Positions 53,307 through 61,239 of a stretch of DNA of 64,000 nucleotides are shown piece after piece (positions within the stretch are counted from its first letter, which is position 1; every line of letters begins with the position of its first letter). A model generated the notes under the pieces. The model saw nothing but the letters and a program-made list of their open reading frames with translations. It was not told the DNA's origin and did not search any database. A program made the position numbers and the translations under genes. The stretch lies in assembly GCA_038525525.1 (NCBI GenBank), contig JBCBHO010000004.1:292644-356643 (forward strand), written 5' to 3'. Source of the stretch: Shimia_B sp038525525. GTDB taxonomy: Bacteria; Pseudomonadota; Alphaproteobacteria; Rhodobacterales; Rhodobacteraceae.

Positions 53307-54108
53307 GATCGGCGCGTGCCTCGCGCCTCATGAAATCGCAGACCATCGCGACTGGCTTTTTGACGCGGAGCGAGACATCGAGCTGCAAGGGTTCAGCACG
53401 CACCGGGACCTGACCGCTGAGTTTGATGACCGCATCAGCGCTGCCAGGGGGGCTTTGGCCGGGTTCACTGGACGGCTTGGGATGCATGGTCCCTACGAAG
53501 GGCTCGACATGGACAACAAGGACCCGGAGGTCCGCCCGATTGTCACGGCCCGTTATTTGAAAACGCTGGAAGCCGCCGAACGGGTCGGAGCGCGGCAAGT
53601 CGTGCTGCATTCACCATACAACCGTTGGTACGCGTGGAACCGGCTCAACAAGCCGAATTACTGGGAGACGAAGCTCGCGCGCATCCATGAGGTGATGATG
53701 CCAGTGGTCAAAGCGGCTGAAACGGCGGGGATCACGCTGGTGATCGAAAACATCCTCGACGTGGACCCGGCCAGCCGCCGCGCCATGGTGGACAGTTTTG
53801 AGAGTGATGCGATCGCTCTTTCGATCGACACCGGCCACGCACACTTGGCGCGCCGTATGTCGGGGGCCCCTCCGGTGGACTACTTTGTGCGCGAGGCGGG
53901 CGATCAGCTGCGCCATGTACACCTGCAGGACCTCGACGGCCATGCCGATCGCCACTGGGCCCCGGGCGAAGGTGAGATCCACTGGCCAGAGGTGTTCCGC
54001 GCCCTGTCGGAATGTCAGTCTGAGCCGCACCTGGTGCTAGAGCTGCGTCGCAAATCGGACATCCCCCAAGGTTTTGCCTATTTGAAGAGTCTGGGGCTGG
54101 CGGAATAA
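53293..54108 (+). CDS. Sugar phosphate isomerase/epimerase-like TIM-barrel protein
   Basis: This 271-residue protein belongs to the xylose isomerase/AP endonuclease 2-type TIM-barrel family. Metal-ligand segments are HGPYEG near residue 65, VVLHSPYN near 105, VIENILD near 158, SIDTGHAHL near 195 and HVHLQDLDG near 229. Such enzymes isomerise or epimerise sugars, often phosphorylated. Its substrate is unknown. It ends the plus-strand operon. Confidence 0.82.
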   Translation: MTPLKIGACLAPHEIADHRDWLFDAERDIELQGFSTHRDLTAEFDDRISAARGALAGFTGRLGMHGPYEGLDMDNKDPEVRPIVTARYLKTLEAAERVGARQVVLHSPYNRWYAWNRLNKPNYWETKLARIHEVMMPVVKAAETAGITLVIENILDVDPASRRAMVDSFESDAIALSIDTGHAHLARRMSGAPPVDYFVREAGDQLRHVHLQDLDGHADRHWAPGEGEIHWPEVFRALSECQSEPHLVLELRRKSDIPQGFAYLKSLGLAE

Positions 54109-54111
54109 AGC

Positions 54112-54627
54112 CTAAGTGGCCTCTCGTAGTGCCGATCTGATCTGAGCGTTGTTCGTGCAGCGCCAAACGGGCACCTGCGGGTGTGAACCAAGCGCATGCT
54201 CTATGGCTTTGCGGGTTTCCGCGCTTTTGGCCAGACTGCGGCGGGCGAAACGGTACTGCTCAAGAGGCCAGTCGACATTGCCGCTCGGCAACCCATCGCG
54301 TACCTGACCAAAGGACTTCCAAGGCCGGAGTAGCAGGCGAACGGCCCGGGTTAGCGTAAGTGGGTCGAGCCAGATCACGCATTGGCAGCGAGGCAATGCG
54401 GGACTGAGGAGACTTGGCCCGCCTTCGAGGATCCAAGCATCCCCCTTTAGAACGGATTGGAGCGCCTGTTGCGTCTCATTCTTAGGTCTTTTGACCCAAT
54501 TCCGGGTAAGGCGCAGCGCATCATACGAGATGACCTCCAAGTCCGGGCGGCATTCGCTCAGTTGCGCGGCGACCCGCGTTTTGCCGGACCCGTTTGCGCC
54601 GGTAATGATGAGTCGCGTCAACGCCAT
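54112..54627 (-). CDS. P-loop kinase of the FlaR/adenylate-kinase-like type
   Basis: This 171-residue protein has the P-loop GANGSGKT at residues 10-17 and the WILEGGPS and VIWLDPLTLTRAVRLLLR segments of the topology-modulation (FlaR-like) nucleotide kinase group. It resembles the kinase at 61236-61745 in layout. The phosphate acceptor is unknown. It is the last gene of the minus-strand unit that begins with the 39-codon ORF. Confidence 0.75.
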   Translation of the reverse strand: MALTRLIITGANGSGKTRVAAQLSECRPDLEVISYDALRLTRNWVKRPKNETQQALQSVLKGDAWILEGGPSLLSPALPRCQCVIWLDPLTLTRAVRLLLRPWKSFGQVRDGLPSGNVDWPLEQYRFARRSLAKSAETRKAIEHALGSHPQVPVWRCTNNAQIRSALREAT

Positions 54628-54682
54628 GGATGTCTCGGTGGTCGGGCGGTGTTGGGGGCGCCAAAGCGCCCCCAGGACAGGT

Positions 54683-54997
54683 TTAGCTATGCGGCATGTC
54701 TACGAATGGCACAAAGACTTCGCCCATGGCCACGATGCACCAATTTCCGCCTGCGTGTCGGATGATGAGGGTCCAGTCCCCCTCCGCATCCTCCCAGAGC
54801 TCCATAACTTGATCCGGGCCACGCAAACCGGCCCAGGCCAGCTGGGCGCGGTAGCGGGTTTCAAGCCTTTCGCGCATATCGGACGCCTCGCTGCACAGCA
54901 CATGCGCGATGGGTCCGCCACTTGCAGCCGCAGGGCTGCCGTTGGCCAAGAGAAGTGCCATAGGCGCAACTGCCTTTATCAAAGCAAAACACGTCAT
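54683..54997 (-). CDS. Small secreted protein of unknown function (paralogue of 7690-7983)
   Basis: This 104-residue protein starts with a signal peptide (about residues 1-25, cleaved near PAAA-SG). The mature part shares the GDW-N6-G-N-CI-AMG pattern with the 97-residue protein at 7690-7983, including its cysteine. Its ATG overlaps the stop of a 39-codon ORF by four bases. I do not recognise a named family. Confidence 0.75.
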   Translation of the reverse strand: MTCFALIKAVAPMALLLANGSPAAASGGPIAHVLCSEASDMRERLETRYRAQLAWAGLRGPDQVMELWEDAEGDWTLIIRHAGGNWCIVAMGEVFVPFVDMPHS

Positions 54998-55113
54998 AAC
55001 GGAGGCACTCCCGAAGGTGGCGCCGCGTTAAACGCGCCCGTCCAGCGGAGCGTCGCATTGCGGCTATTCTCAAAAAAGGAATGGTCGTCGAGACGGGCGT
55101 GGGGGAAGGACAT
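54994..55113 (-). CDS. Candidate 39-residue small protein
   Basis: This short ORF begins MSFPHARLDDHSFFEN and has a strong ribosome-binding site (AGGAGA, six bases before the ATG). Its stop overlaps the start of the secreted protein gene (ATGA). It could be a real microprotein or a leader peptide that couples translation to the next gene. A longer open frame upstream crosses the terminator and is rejected. Confidence 0.55.
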   Translation of the reverse strand: MSFPHARLDDHSFFENSRNATLRWTGAFNAAPPSGVPPL

Positions 55114-55126
55114 GTGGCTCTCCTGC

Positions 55127-55157
55127 ATAAAAAAAAGCCGCCTCAAAATGGGCGGCT
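55127..55157 (-). terminator. Intrinsic terminator upstream of the small ORFs
   Basis: The stem AGCCGCC/GGCGGCT with an 8-base loop is followed on the minus strand by a T-run. It could simply end the phnM-AAA transcript about 170 bases after its last stop codon, or act as the conditional terminator of the leader. Confidence 0.75.
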
Positions 55158-55216
55158 CGTTGGCTTCGGGGTGGGTGTGTGACTTGAAATCAGTCACCGC
55201 TCGAAGTTAAGCCGCC
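55127..55216 (-). ncRNA. Candidate attenuator leader RNA with exclusive hairpins
   Basis: On the minus strand, four segments are arranged as in a transcription attenuator. GGCGGCT (55216-55210) can pair with AGCCGCC (55157-55151) as antiterminator. That same AGCCGCC can instead pair with GGCGGCT (55142-55136), which is followed by a run of seven or more T, as terminator. Between them lies a stem GTGACT/AGTCAC (55197-55179) enclosed by CTTCG/CGAAG (55206-55202 with 55168-55164). The terminator ends just before the ribosome-binding site of the 39-codon ORF. Ligand and function are unknown. Confidence 0.5.
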
Positions 55217-55324
55217 GCGCGCGTCATGCTCCCAATACTGGGCGCAACCAAACGCAAAAAGTGTGAGCGTAGCGGGCATGCGGCCTCTCCGATGCTGCCC
55301 GTGTAGGAAGACGGTGACCCATAG

Positions 55325-55909
55325 TCAATCTTCGTTCCAGCCAAAGCCCAGGGTGCTTTGGACAATCAGCACACGCGTTTGCACGTCCACACGGGGCAAC
55401 TCGATGATTTCGAGCCTCAATTCCTCGGCCGCGCCCCGAATGCGGTCGTATTCGCGCGTGGCGTCTTCGAAGCTATGCTGCCTGTCGAGCGTCGTCGCAT
55501 AGATGTCGCGCCACGGCGGTGCCACGAAAATGCGGTTTGAATATGGGAACCTGCTGCCAAGGGTTTTGTGGAATGGGACGCCGAACGAGGACTTGAGGCC
55601 GACAGCCGCATCAAGCAGGCCCCGATCGTAGAAGACTGGATTTGGGCTGCTGGCCATGCGGGTCAGATCGGCTTGAGCCATCTCCACTGCACGCCACAAG
55701 AAAGCGTGCAGGTCCACCCATGGCAATGCTGTACCGCCCCGTCCTCTTTCGTACTTCACAATGCGCAAGCCGGGTTCGGGCACAATGATATGACCCCGTT
55801 CCGATAGCGCCCTGACTAATGTCGATTTCCCGCCACCAGAGCACCCGGTAATCAGGACATGCCCGGGCAAATTCGGGTCAGCTGTTCCAAAATCTGATAG
55901 CGCACTCAC
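55325..55909 (-). CDS. AAA_28-type P-loop ATPase or kinase
   Basis: This 194-residue protein has a P-loop GCSGGGKST at residues 22-30 and the IIVPEPGLRIV, LPWVDLHAFLWRAVE and VFYDRGLLDAAVG segments of the AAA_28 group of predicted ATPases or kinases. The GTG at 55909 overlaps the phnM stop (GTGA), so the two are translated together. It is not the classical PhnN ribose 1,5-bisphosphate kinase by motif, but it could play a comparable phosphorylating role. Confidence 0.78.
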   Translation of the reverse strand: MSALSDFGTADPNLPGHVLITGCSGGGKSTLVRALSERGHIIVPEPGLRIVKYERGRGGTALPWVDLHAFLWRAVEMAQADLTRMASSPNPVFYDRGLLDAAVGLKSSFGVPFHKTLGSRFPYSNRIFVAPPWRDIYATTLDRQHSFEDATREYDRIRGAAEELRLEIIELPRVDVQTRVLIVQSTLGFGWNED

Positions 55910-57093
55910 GCGACGGCATTGGCGCAGGATTGGTCCAAGAAACAGCATTGGCCGCCGACGAAACCTGCCACCATGTGTGGCCTGCCAAGATCGTCCTGTC
56001 GGACAACAACAACATCGCCACGCAATCCAGGTGCAAGCCTTCCTCGGTCACTAAGACCAAGCGCTTTCGCAGGACCCGAGGACACAAGACCCCATGCCGA
56101 TGCAAGGTCGCAGACCCCGTCTCGGGCCAGTTTGAAGGGCGCATGAAGAAGCGACGGGTAGTAATAGTCAGAGACCAGCGCGTCGCAGAGGCCGTGTTCG
56201 ATCAAGTCCCGGGCGGACACATTCCCGGACGCGCTCAGGCCGCGAAGGGCATTGGGTGCGCCCATCATGATCGGATTGCCCAAGTCGCGCGCCGTGTGCG
56301 CCGCGGCGAGCGTCAGCGGGAATTCCGCGATGGTTGCGCCGACGGCGTTATAGCTGCGCCGCGTTTCTGGGTCGGGGTCATCATGCGAGCCAAAGGGAAT
56401 GCCCAGTCGGCGCATCGCATCAGACAAGCGGGTAATCGCGTCTAGCACGCCCATCCCGTCCTTGACCGTTTTTTCCATCAAGGCCCAGAAGTCCTCCGGC
56501 GTCATGCCGATGGTGGCGGCCCAACGTGCAACATGCTCTGGCCTGTCGCGCAATTGCTCGAACTGGGGGATGTGATTGTTGAACACAACGTACCCCACAG
56601 TCCCGTCTTCGAGCCAAGCGAGCAATTGATCGGCGCCGCCGTGGTAGAAGGTCTCGTAGCGCAGCTGAATGCGGATATCGGCCGCCGGTCGGGGGTGCAG
56701 GTCGCGCAACCCTTCGATCACCGTGCGAGCGGCGTCCGCGCCGCGCATTTCGCCCTCCCACGAATAGGACTGCGCGAGATAAGCGGTCGTAATGCCGTTT
56801 GCGACAAGCTCTCGATCCACGTTACGCAGCGCGATCCATTCGGGAAAATCAGCGCCAACGCGCGGCTGATGATGGTGTTCGTGCCCATCCCCATGCGCGT
56901 CGATAATGCCAGGCAGAACCAAGCAGTGTGAGACATCAATCACCTGCGCAGAGGCGGAAGCCGCATCAACAATGACGCCCCCGTCCATGTCTAGATCTGC
57001 ATCGGCAAATTGACCATTGGGGCCCAGGAGCCGCCCTCCCGCCAATGTTAGCGCGGCTGTGGCGTGCACATGTCGTTCAAGAAGCTTTTCCAT
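55906..57093 (-). CDS. phnM: PhnM-like amidohydrolase (second copy)
   Basis: This 395-residue protein is a second PhnM-group amidohydrolase. The first metal motif is unusual: DAHGDGHEHHHQPRVG, richer in histidine than the first copy. SHDDPDPETR and VSDYYYPSLL are conserved. It is clearly diverged from the copy at 50839-52095, so the two may act on different substrates. The ATG at 57093 is the conserved start; an earlier ATG seven codons upstream is less likely. Confidence 0.82.
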   Translation of the reverse strand: MEKLLERHVHATAALTLAGGRLLGPNGQFADADLDMDGGVIVDAASASAQVIDVSHCLVLPGIIDAHGDGHEHHHQPRVGADFPEWIALRNVDRELVANGITTAYLAQSYSWEGEMRGADAARTVIEGLRDLHPRPAADIRIQLRYETFYHGGADQLLAWLEDGTVGYVVFNNHIPQFEQLRDRPEHVARWAATIGMTPEDFWALMEKTVKDGMGVLDAITRLSDAMRRLGIPFGSHDDPDPETRRSYNAVGATIAEFPLTLAAAHTARDLGNPIMMGAPNALRGLSASGNVSARDLIEHGLCDALVSDYYYPSLLHAPFKLARDGVCDLASAWGLVSSGPAKALGLSDRGRLAPGLRGDVVVVRQDDLGRPHMVAGFVGGQCCFLDQSCANAVA

Positions 57094-57293
57094 GGGTCCC
57101 CTTGCCAGCTGCAAAGTGTATTGGATGTCGCGTCAAGCGATCGAACCGTTCAGCAGTCCGCGTTTGCAACAGTTCTGCAACGGCAGCATGACAGGCTACA
57201 TCCCGGACCGCTCTCTGGCCCGAAAAGCGGTGATGAGCCGATGCGCTTTACCACCACAAAGCCTCCGATTGTCAGAAAGACAGACAACGGATA

Positions 57294-57311
57294 ATGTCAT
57301 AAAATCGTTAC
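57294..57311 (+). promoter_or_regulatory. Candidate Pho box, near-copy of 7641-7658
   Basis: The site reads ATGTCAT-AAAA-TCGTTAC and matches 10 of 14 positions of the Pho consensus. It is almost the same as the site at 7641-7658. It ends 16 bases before the small ORF at 57328 and lies about 200 bases upstream of the divergent phnM-like gene. Confidence 0.4.
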
Positions 57312-57327
57312 ACTTTGGGGGCGTGGG

Positions 57328-57534
57328 ATGCTGGGGGCAGACTATTTCGCTGAGCGGGATGAAAACAATACGGTGTGTGCCCTTTGGGTGCGGCCGTTCG
57401 ACGGAAAGTCCGCAAGGGTTTTTGACCCTGCGACCGAAGTCTTCGAGACCGATAAACGCGCTACTTTAAGCGGCGCAACAGAAGCTGAGATACGGCAATG
57501 GCTCGCAGTCCAAAGGACCATTTCTGGTCGTTAG
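57328..57534 (+). CDS. Hypothetical 68-residue protein
   Basis: This short ORF encodes a soluble protein starting MLGADYFAERDENNT. I do not recognise it. A G-rich stretch (GGGGGCGTGGG) precedes the ATG and a Pho-box-like site lies just upstream. Its end overlaps the end of the converging Nudix pseudogene by four bases. It could be spurious. Confidence 0.45.
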   Translation: MLGADYFAERDENNTVCALWVRPFDGKSARVFDPATEVFETDKRATLSGATEAEIRQWLAVQRTISGR

Positions 57535-58112
57535 GACGTGCTAAGGTCGTTCCCTTTCACCCGAGCCAGCTTTTTCAGAAAGCGTTCAAGTTCAGGCTCG
57601 CATCGGTTGTGCGGCGCTTGTTGGCGGTGAAACCATCGCACTTGTATGAACTCGCGCTTGTCCAAGTTTAGCTGCGCTTGCCTATCCCCCTTGACGACGT
57701 ACCAAAGTGACACATCGACGTGGCCGGGCGTGCTGCCAACCGTTGTAGTAGCTGTGATGAAGAGTGGGCCCGGGAACATGAAGTCGGCCTCAATGCCCAA
57801 CTCCTCGATGATCTCGCGCCGGACGGTTTGCCTTGGGTGTTCGCCGGGCTCAACGTGACCGCCAGACGGCAGCCATAGGCCAGCCTTGATGTGATCGACC
57901 AACAAGATGTATTCGCCATCCACCAGCAGGAAATAGGACACCAAATGCTTGGGCGGTGTGGCCGGCTTCTCTAGGCGGAAGATCTCCGCTCCGCTGTCCA
58001 GTCAATTGAGAGTGTCCGCTATGACATTACGCTCGGCCTCGTCATACGGCGTGATGCTGGCAATTTCAGACCGAATTTGAGCGTAAAGGTCTACCATCCT
58101 CGAAAGCGCCAT
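57531..58112 (-). pseudogene. Nudix hydrolase with in-frame nonsense codon
   Basis: The downstream part (57531-57944) is a Nudix domain with the Nudix box from GGHVEPGEHPRQ to REIIEELG. The same frame continues upstream to an ATG at 58112 and is interrupted once, by TGA at 58002-58004. The residues around the stop (NVIADTLN, stop, LDSGAEIFRLEKPATPPKHL) read as the normal N-terminal region of this Nudix group, where a tryptophan codon (TGG) is likely at the stop. A protein started at 57944 would lack about 55 residues. It may be non-functional or truncated. Confidence 0.75.
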
Positions 58113-58166
58113 CCTGTCGATTTGATGGCGCCATAGACACCTATCCGACCTGCCAATCAACCCGCC

Positions 58167-59234
58167 TCAAAGGCCCGTTGAGGAAGGACGGTTTATGGCT
58201 TTGGCAATTCTTGCCAAGAGTGTCCCAGCCAGTGTGAGCAATGCCACAATTCGAAACAGATGGTGCGTCGCGACAAATGCGACGTCGGCCTGGATCGCCA
58301 GAGACACAAGGCTCATTTCGTTCAATCCACCCGGCGCATAGGCCAAAAGAAGCTGCGCTATGCCGTGGCCTGTAATCTGGTGAATGGCCCAGGCAAAACC
58401 TGCCGCCACGGCCATCATGATCGCTGTAGAAACGAGGGCCAGCTTGAGCGCATGAAACACGTCAGAGGCGCGACTTCCCTTGAACCGGCACCCCACGATC
58501 ACCCCCAGAACAATTTGCGCAGCGAGAACCAAAAGAAGCGGTGGACTGCTGTAGGTGAGGCCCGTCATATGGGCCGCGGCGCTCAAGACCATTGGTCCGA
58601 TAAAGGTCGGCGCGGGCAGTTTGAGCCAAAGCCCCAATGCGCTGCCAAGGGCGGCGCAGGCTGCAAGGATCAGCAAGTCCAGAGGCCCGGTGGGCGTCGT
58701 TGACATCGGCATCATACCGTCAACCTCGAAGCCCAGAACAAGCCGAAACCAAAACGCGATCGCGGCAATGACCAAGATAATGCGCCAGACATGCGCGAGG
58801 ATGATCGCCTGCTCATCGCCGCCTTCGGCCCGGCCGATCTCGACCATCTCAACAACGCCGCCCGGCATGGCGCTAAACATCGCGGTCACGCGCGATTGGC
58901 CGCCAAAACGGTGCAGATAGGCGTGGACAAGCAAGACCGAAACGACGACGCAAAGCACAAGCCCGGCCAGTGAGATCGCCCATTGATCCAGGTGGTCAAA
59001 GGTGTCGGGCTTAAACCCAGATCCAAGCATCACACCAATGATGGCAACCACATAAGGGCGCACCTGTTCCGGGCCGGTCAGGTTCCATTGGGCGAGCGTT
59101 CCAACCAGCGTGACCACAATCGCCCCCAGCATCCAGGGCAGCGGCAGGTTCAAGGCGTAGAAAAGACCTCCCCCCAGGGTGCCGAGGGCGATGGCCGACA
59201 CGACAGAAAGATGCTTCTCAAAGGCGCGGATCAT
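58167..59234 (-). CDS. AbrB-family membrane protein
   Basis: This 355-residue protein has about ten helices arranged in two related halves, the layout of the AbrB (putative ammonia monooxygenase) membrane family. The typical GG(V/L)xEM segment appears twice (MPGGVVEMVEIGRAEGGDE and YAPGGLNEMSLVSLAI). Function is not established; transport of a small compound is likely. The ATG at 59234 overlaps the GNAT stop by four bases. Confidence 0.82.
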   Translation of the reverse strand: MIRAFEKHLSVVSAIALGTLGGGLFYALNLPLPWMLGAIVVTLVGTLAQWNLTGPEQVRPYVVAIIGVMLGSGFKPDTFDHLDQWAISLAGLVLCVVVSVLLVHAYLHRFGGQSRVTAMFSAMPGGVVEMVEIGRAEGGDEQAIILAHVWRIILVIAAIAFWFRLVLGFEVDGMMPMSTTPTGPLDLLILAACAALGSALGLWLKLPAPTFIGPMVLSAAAHMTGLTYSSPPLLLVLAAQIVLGVIVGCRFKGSRASDVFHALKLALVSTAIMMAVAAGFAWAIHQITGHGIAQLLLAYAPGGLNEMSLVSLAIQADVAFVATHHLFRIVALLTLAGTLLARIAKAINRPSSTGL

Positions 59235-59788
59235 TCGGGCAGGTCTATGCGGTAGAGCAGCTCTTGGCCTCCGCCGTGGGCTGATTGCTTCTCGCGGCGT
59301 TCTATGAGCTGTCCCCCGTTCGTTTCGATCACGCGAACAGAGGCGATGTTGGTCGGATCGACGGTGAGGTCCACTGCCGTCAGGCCCACTGAGCGGGCTT
59401 CGGGCAAGAGCGCCCCAAGCGCTGCGGTCGCCAGCCCCTCGCGCCTGCGACAAGGAACGACAGCGTAGCCGATGTGACCAAGGCATGTTGGCGGCAGCGC
59501 ATTGGTTCCGTGTTGCCAACGGAGCTCGATGCTGCCGCAGAAGGTGCCGTCCCACATCCAACGACGGAAGCTTGGCAGGCGCTTCACCAGACGACCATCC
59601 GGCAGTTGGATGTCCGCACCGCGACCCTCTCGATCCTCAAGCGAGGCGATGAACCCGTGTGCATCGGTCGAGATCGCCTGCAATTCCTCGGTTGCAGCCT
59701 CCGGCCGGGTTGTGCGCGGCGACCACCCCGTTTCCAGCGCCGAGCGATACGCGTTGAGGTAATCGAAGGCGGGCGTGACGAGGCGCAC
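59231..59788 (-). CDS. GNAT-family N-acetyltransferase
   Basis: This 185-residue protein is a GNAT acetyltransferase with IGYAVVPCRRREGLATAAL as the acetyl-CoA binding segment and VIETNGGQLIERR as the C-terminal motif. It starts directly after the hexapeptide transferase stop. The acceptor is unknown; in the context of a phosphonate importer an aminophosphonate or antibiotic-like phosphorus compound is possible. Confidence 0.83.
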   Translation of the reverse strand: MRLVTPAFDYLNAYRSALETGWSPRTTRPEAATEELQAISTDAHGFIASLEDREGRGADIQLPDGRLVKRLPSFRRWMWDGTFCGSIELRWQHGTNALPPTCLGHIGYAVVPCRRREGLATAALGALLPEARSVGLTAVDLTVDPTNIASVRVIETNGGQLIERREKQSAHGGGQELLYRIDLPE

Positions 59789-60415
59789 CTAGCGATACTT
59801 TTCGATGAACGCGTTTATCTCCAACGCGCGAATGTCAGGCAAAGCGGCCTTGTAGGCGTCATAGCTCCAATCCCACACGGCGATCTCTTGCAGCGCCTGG
59901 GCCTGTGCTTCGGGAAACCGGCGCTTGATGACCCGTGCTGGCACACCGCCCACCACGGTGTAGGGCGCAACATCTTTGGTCACCACGGCGCCCGCGCCTA
60001 TCACCGCACCCGTGCCGATGGTGACCCCCGCCGTTACGGTCACGCCATGGCCAATCCAGACGTCATGGCCAATGGTTACCCAATCGGCCTTGCGCCATTC
60101 GAAGAAGTCATAGTCATCCTCGCCCAGCCCATAGGCTTCCGCACGATAGACGCTGTGATGCTGCACCGCGCGCCACGTGGGGTGGTTCCCCGGATTGATG
60201 CGGGTGGAATTGGCGATGGAGCACATTTTGCCGATGCTCGTCCAGATTACATGGCAGTCCCTGGTGATATAGGACCAGTCGCCCATTGAGCCGTGTTTGA
60301 GCATCGTGCCGCGGCCGACCTCGGTCCACTGGCCGAGGGCGAAATCATCGACGATGGCGCCCTCGTGGATCGTTGGGGCCTCAGAGAGGGCGTTCTTTGA
60401 ACCGGCGCCTGCCAT
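59789..60415 (-). CDS. Phosphonate-associated hexapeptide acyltransferase (second copy)
   Basis: This 208-residue LbH-fold acyltransferase is a paralogue of the one at 2823-3443. Shared segments include IGHDVWIGHGVTV, GAVVTKDVAPYTVVGG and the C-terminal FIEKY. Both copies lie downstream of a PhnD-PhnE-PhnE importer. The acceptor is unknown. The ATG at 60415 is the first that gives an LbH protein; the frame upstream only shadows the phosphoesterase gene. Confidence 0.84.
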   Translation of the reverse strand: MAGAGSKNALSEAPTIHEGAIVDDFALGQWTEVGRGTMLKHGSMGDWSYITRDCHVIWTSIGKMCSIANSTRINPGNHPTWRAVQHHSVYRAEAYGLGEDDYDFFEWRKADWVTIGHDVWIGHGVTVTAGVTIGTGAVIGAGAVVTKDVAPYTVVGGVPARVIKRRFPEAQAQALQEIAVWDWSYDAYKAALPDIRALEINAFIEKYR

Positions 60416-60426
60416 TAGGGGGTCTC

Positions 60427-61239
60427 CTACTTTGAGACTACGGGATGGGCATCCACGTAATTGTCGAAATGGACGGTGGTTTGGTCTGCGTCGCTCAGCA
60501 CGATGGCCATTTGGGCGGAGCCCGCGCGGCGGTGCCTGTTTTCGCGGCGTCCGAAATCCTCGACCACCGTCGTGCAGCCACCTGCGAGCGTCGTGAACGG
60601 GATGCCGCGATGGAAGGCGGTCGTCGTCATGTGGATATGGCCGCTGATCACCTGCCGGACATTGCCATGCTCCACGAGGAGCTCGATGAAGGGCGCGGGT
60701 TCTCGGAGCAGCATCGGGTCCCCCCAGAGGCCCAAGGGGCGGGGCGGGTGGTGCAGGATCACAATGACGGGCGCGCCGTTTGTTTCGTCCAGCGCTCGGC
60801 GGAGCCAATCGAGCCGCTGCGGGCAGAGCTGCCCCCATGCGGCGCGGGCGCCTCTGAACCCCTCGGGCGCGGGCGCATCGGCACTGCTATCCAGGACGAG
60901 CACATGCGTTCCGTCGACGGCGTGGGCGGATTGGATGTATCCGCGTTCGTCACAGAGGCCCCTGCCAACGACACTGCAGAATGTGCCCCTGTCATCGTGG
61001 TTGCCAAGCGTCAGCGCATAGGGCGGGGCGAGATGCCCAAGCGCGTCTTTCAAGGCCTCATAGGCCTCGGGGCGCTTGCCCCGGTCCACCAAATCGCCTG
61101 CACACACGACGAGGTCCGCGTCGGAATAGGCGCTGTTGATACGCCTAATCGCTGTCTCCAGCCGCGCCAAATTATCCGGGTACTTTTGGCCTTCGAGCGG
61201 CAGGTCGATGTGAATATCGCTCAGGACGACCAGCTTCAT
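60427..61239 (-). CDS. Calcineurin-like metallophosphoesterase
   Basis: This 270-residue protein has the full metal-ligand set: DIH at residues 8-10, GD in VVCAGDLVD, GNHDD near residue 79, HHPP near 163 and GHIH near 199. Members of this group cleave phosphodiesters, including cyclic ones. In a phosphonate locus it could cleave an imported diester or a cyclic ribose phosphate intermediate, a role filled by PhnP in E. coli. It overlaps the kinase gene by four bases. Confidence 0.85.
   Translation of the reverse strand: MKLVVLSDIHIDLPLEGQKYPDNLARLETAIRRINSAYSDADLVVCAGDLVDRGKRPEAYEALKDALGHLAPPYALTLGNHDDRGTFCSVVGRGLCDERGYIQSAHAVDGTHVLVLDSSADAPAPEGFRGARAAWGQLCPQRLDWLRRALDETNGAPVIVILHHPPRPLGLWGDPMLLREPAPFIELLVEHGNVRQVISGHIHMTTTAFHRGIPFTTLAGGCTTVVEDFGRRENRHRRAGSAQMAIVLSDADQTTVHFDNYVDAHPVVSK

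Noticed and set aside
54994..55197. 67-codon minus-strand ORF covering the terminator region
   Set aside because: Its first 28 codons run through the hairpin and T-run; the ribosome-binding site supports the shorter 39-codon version.
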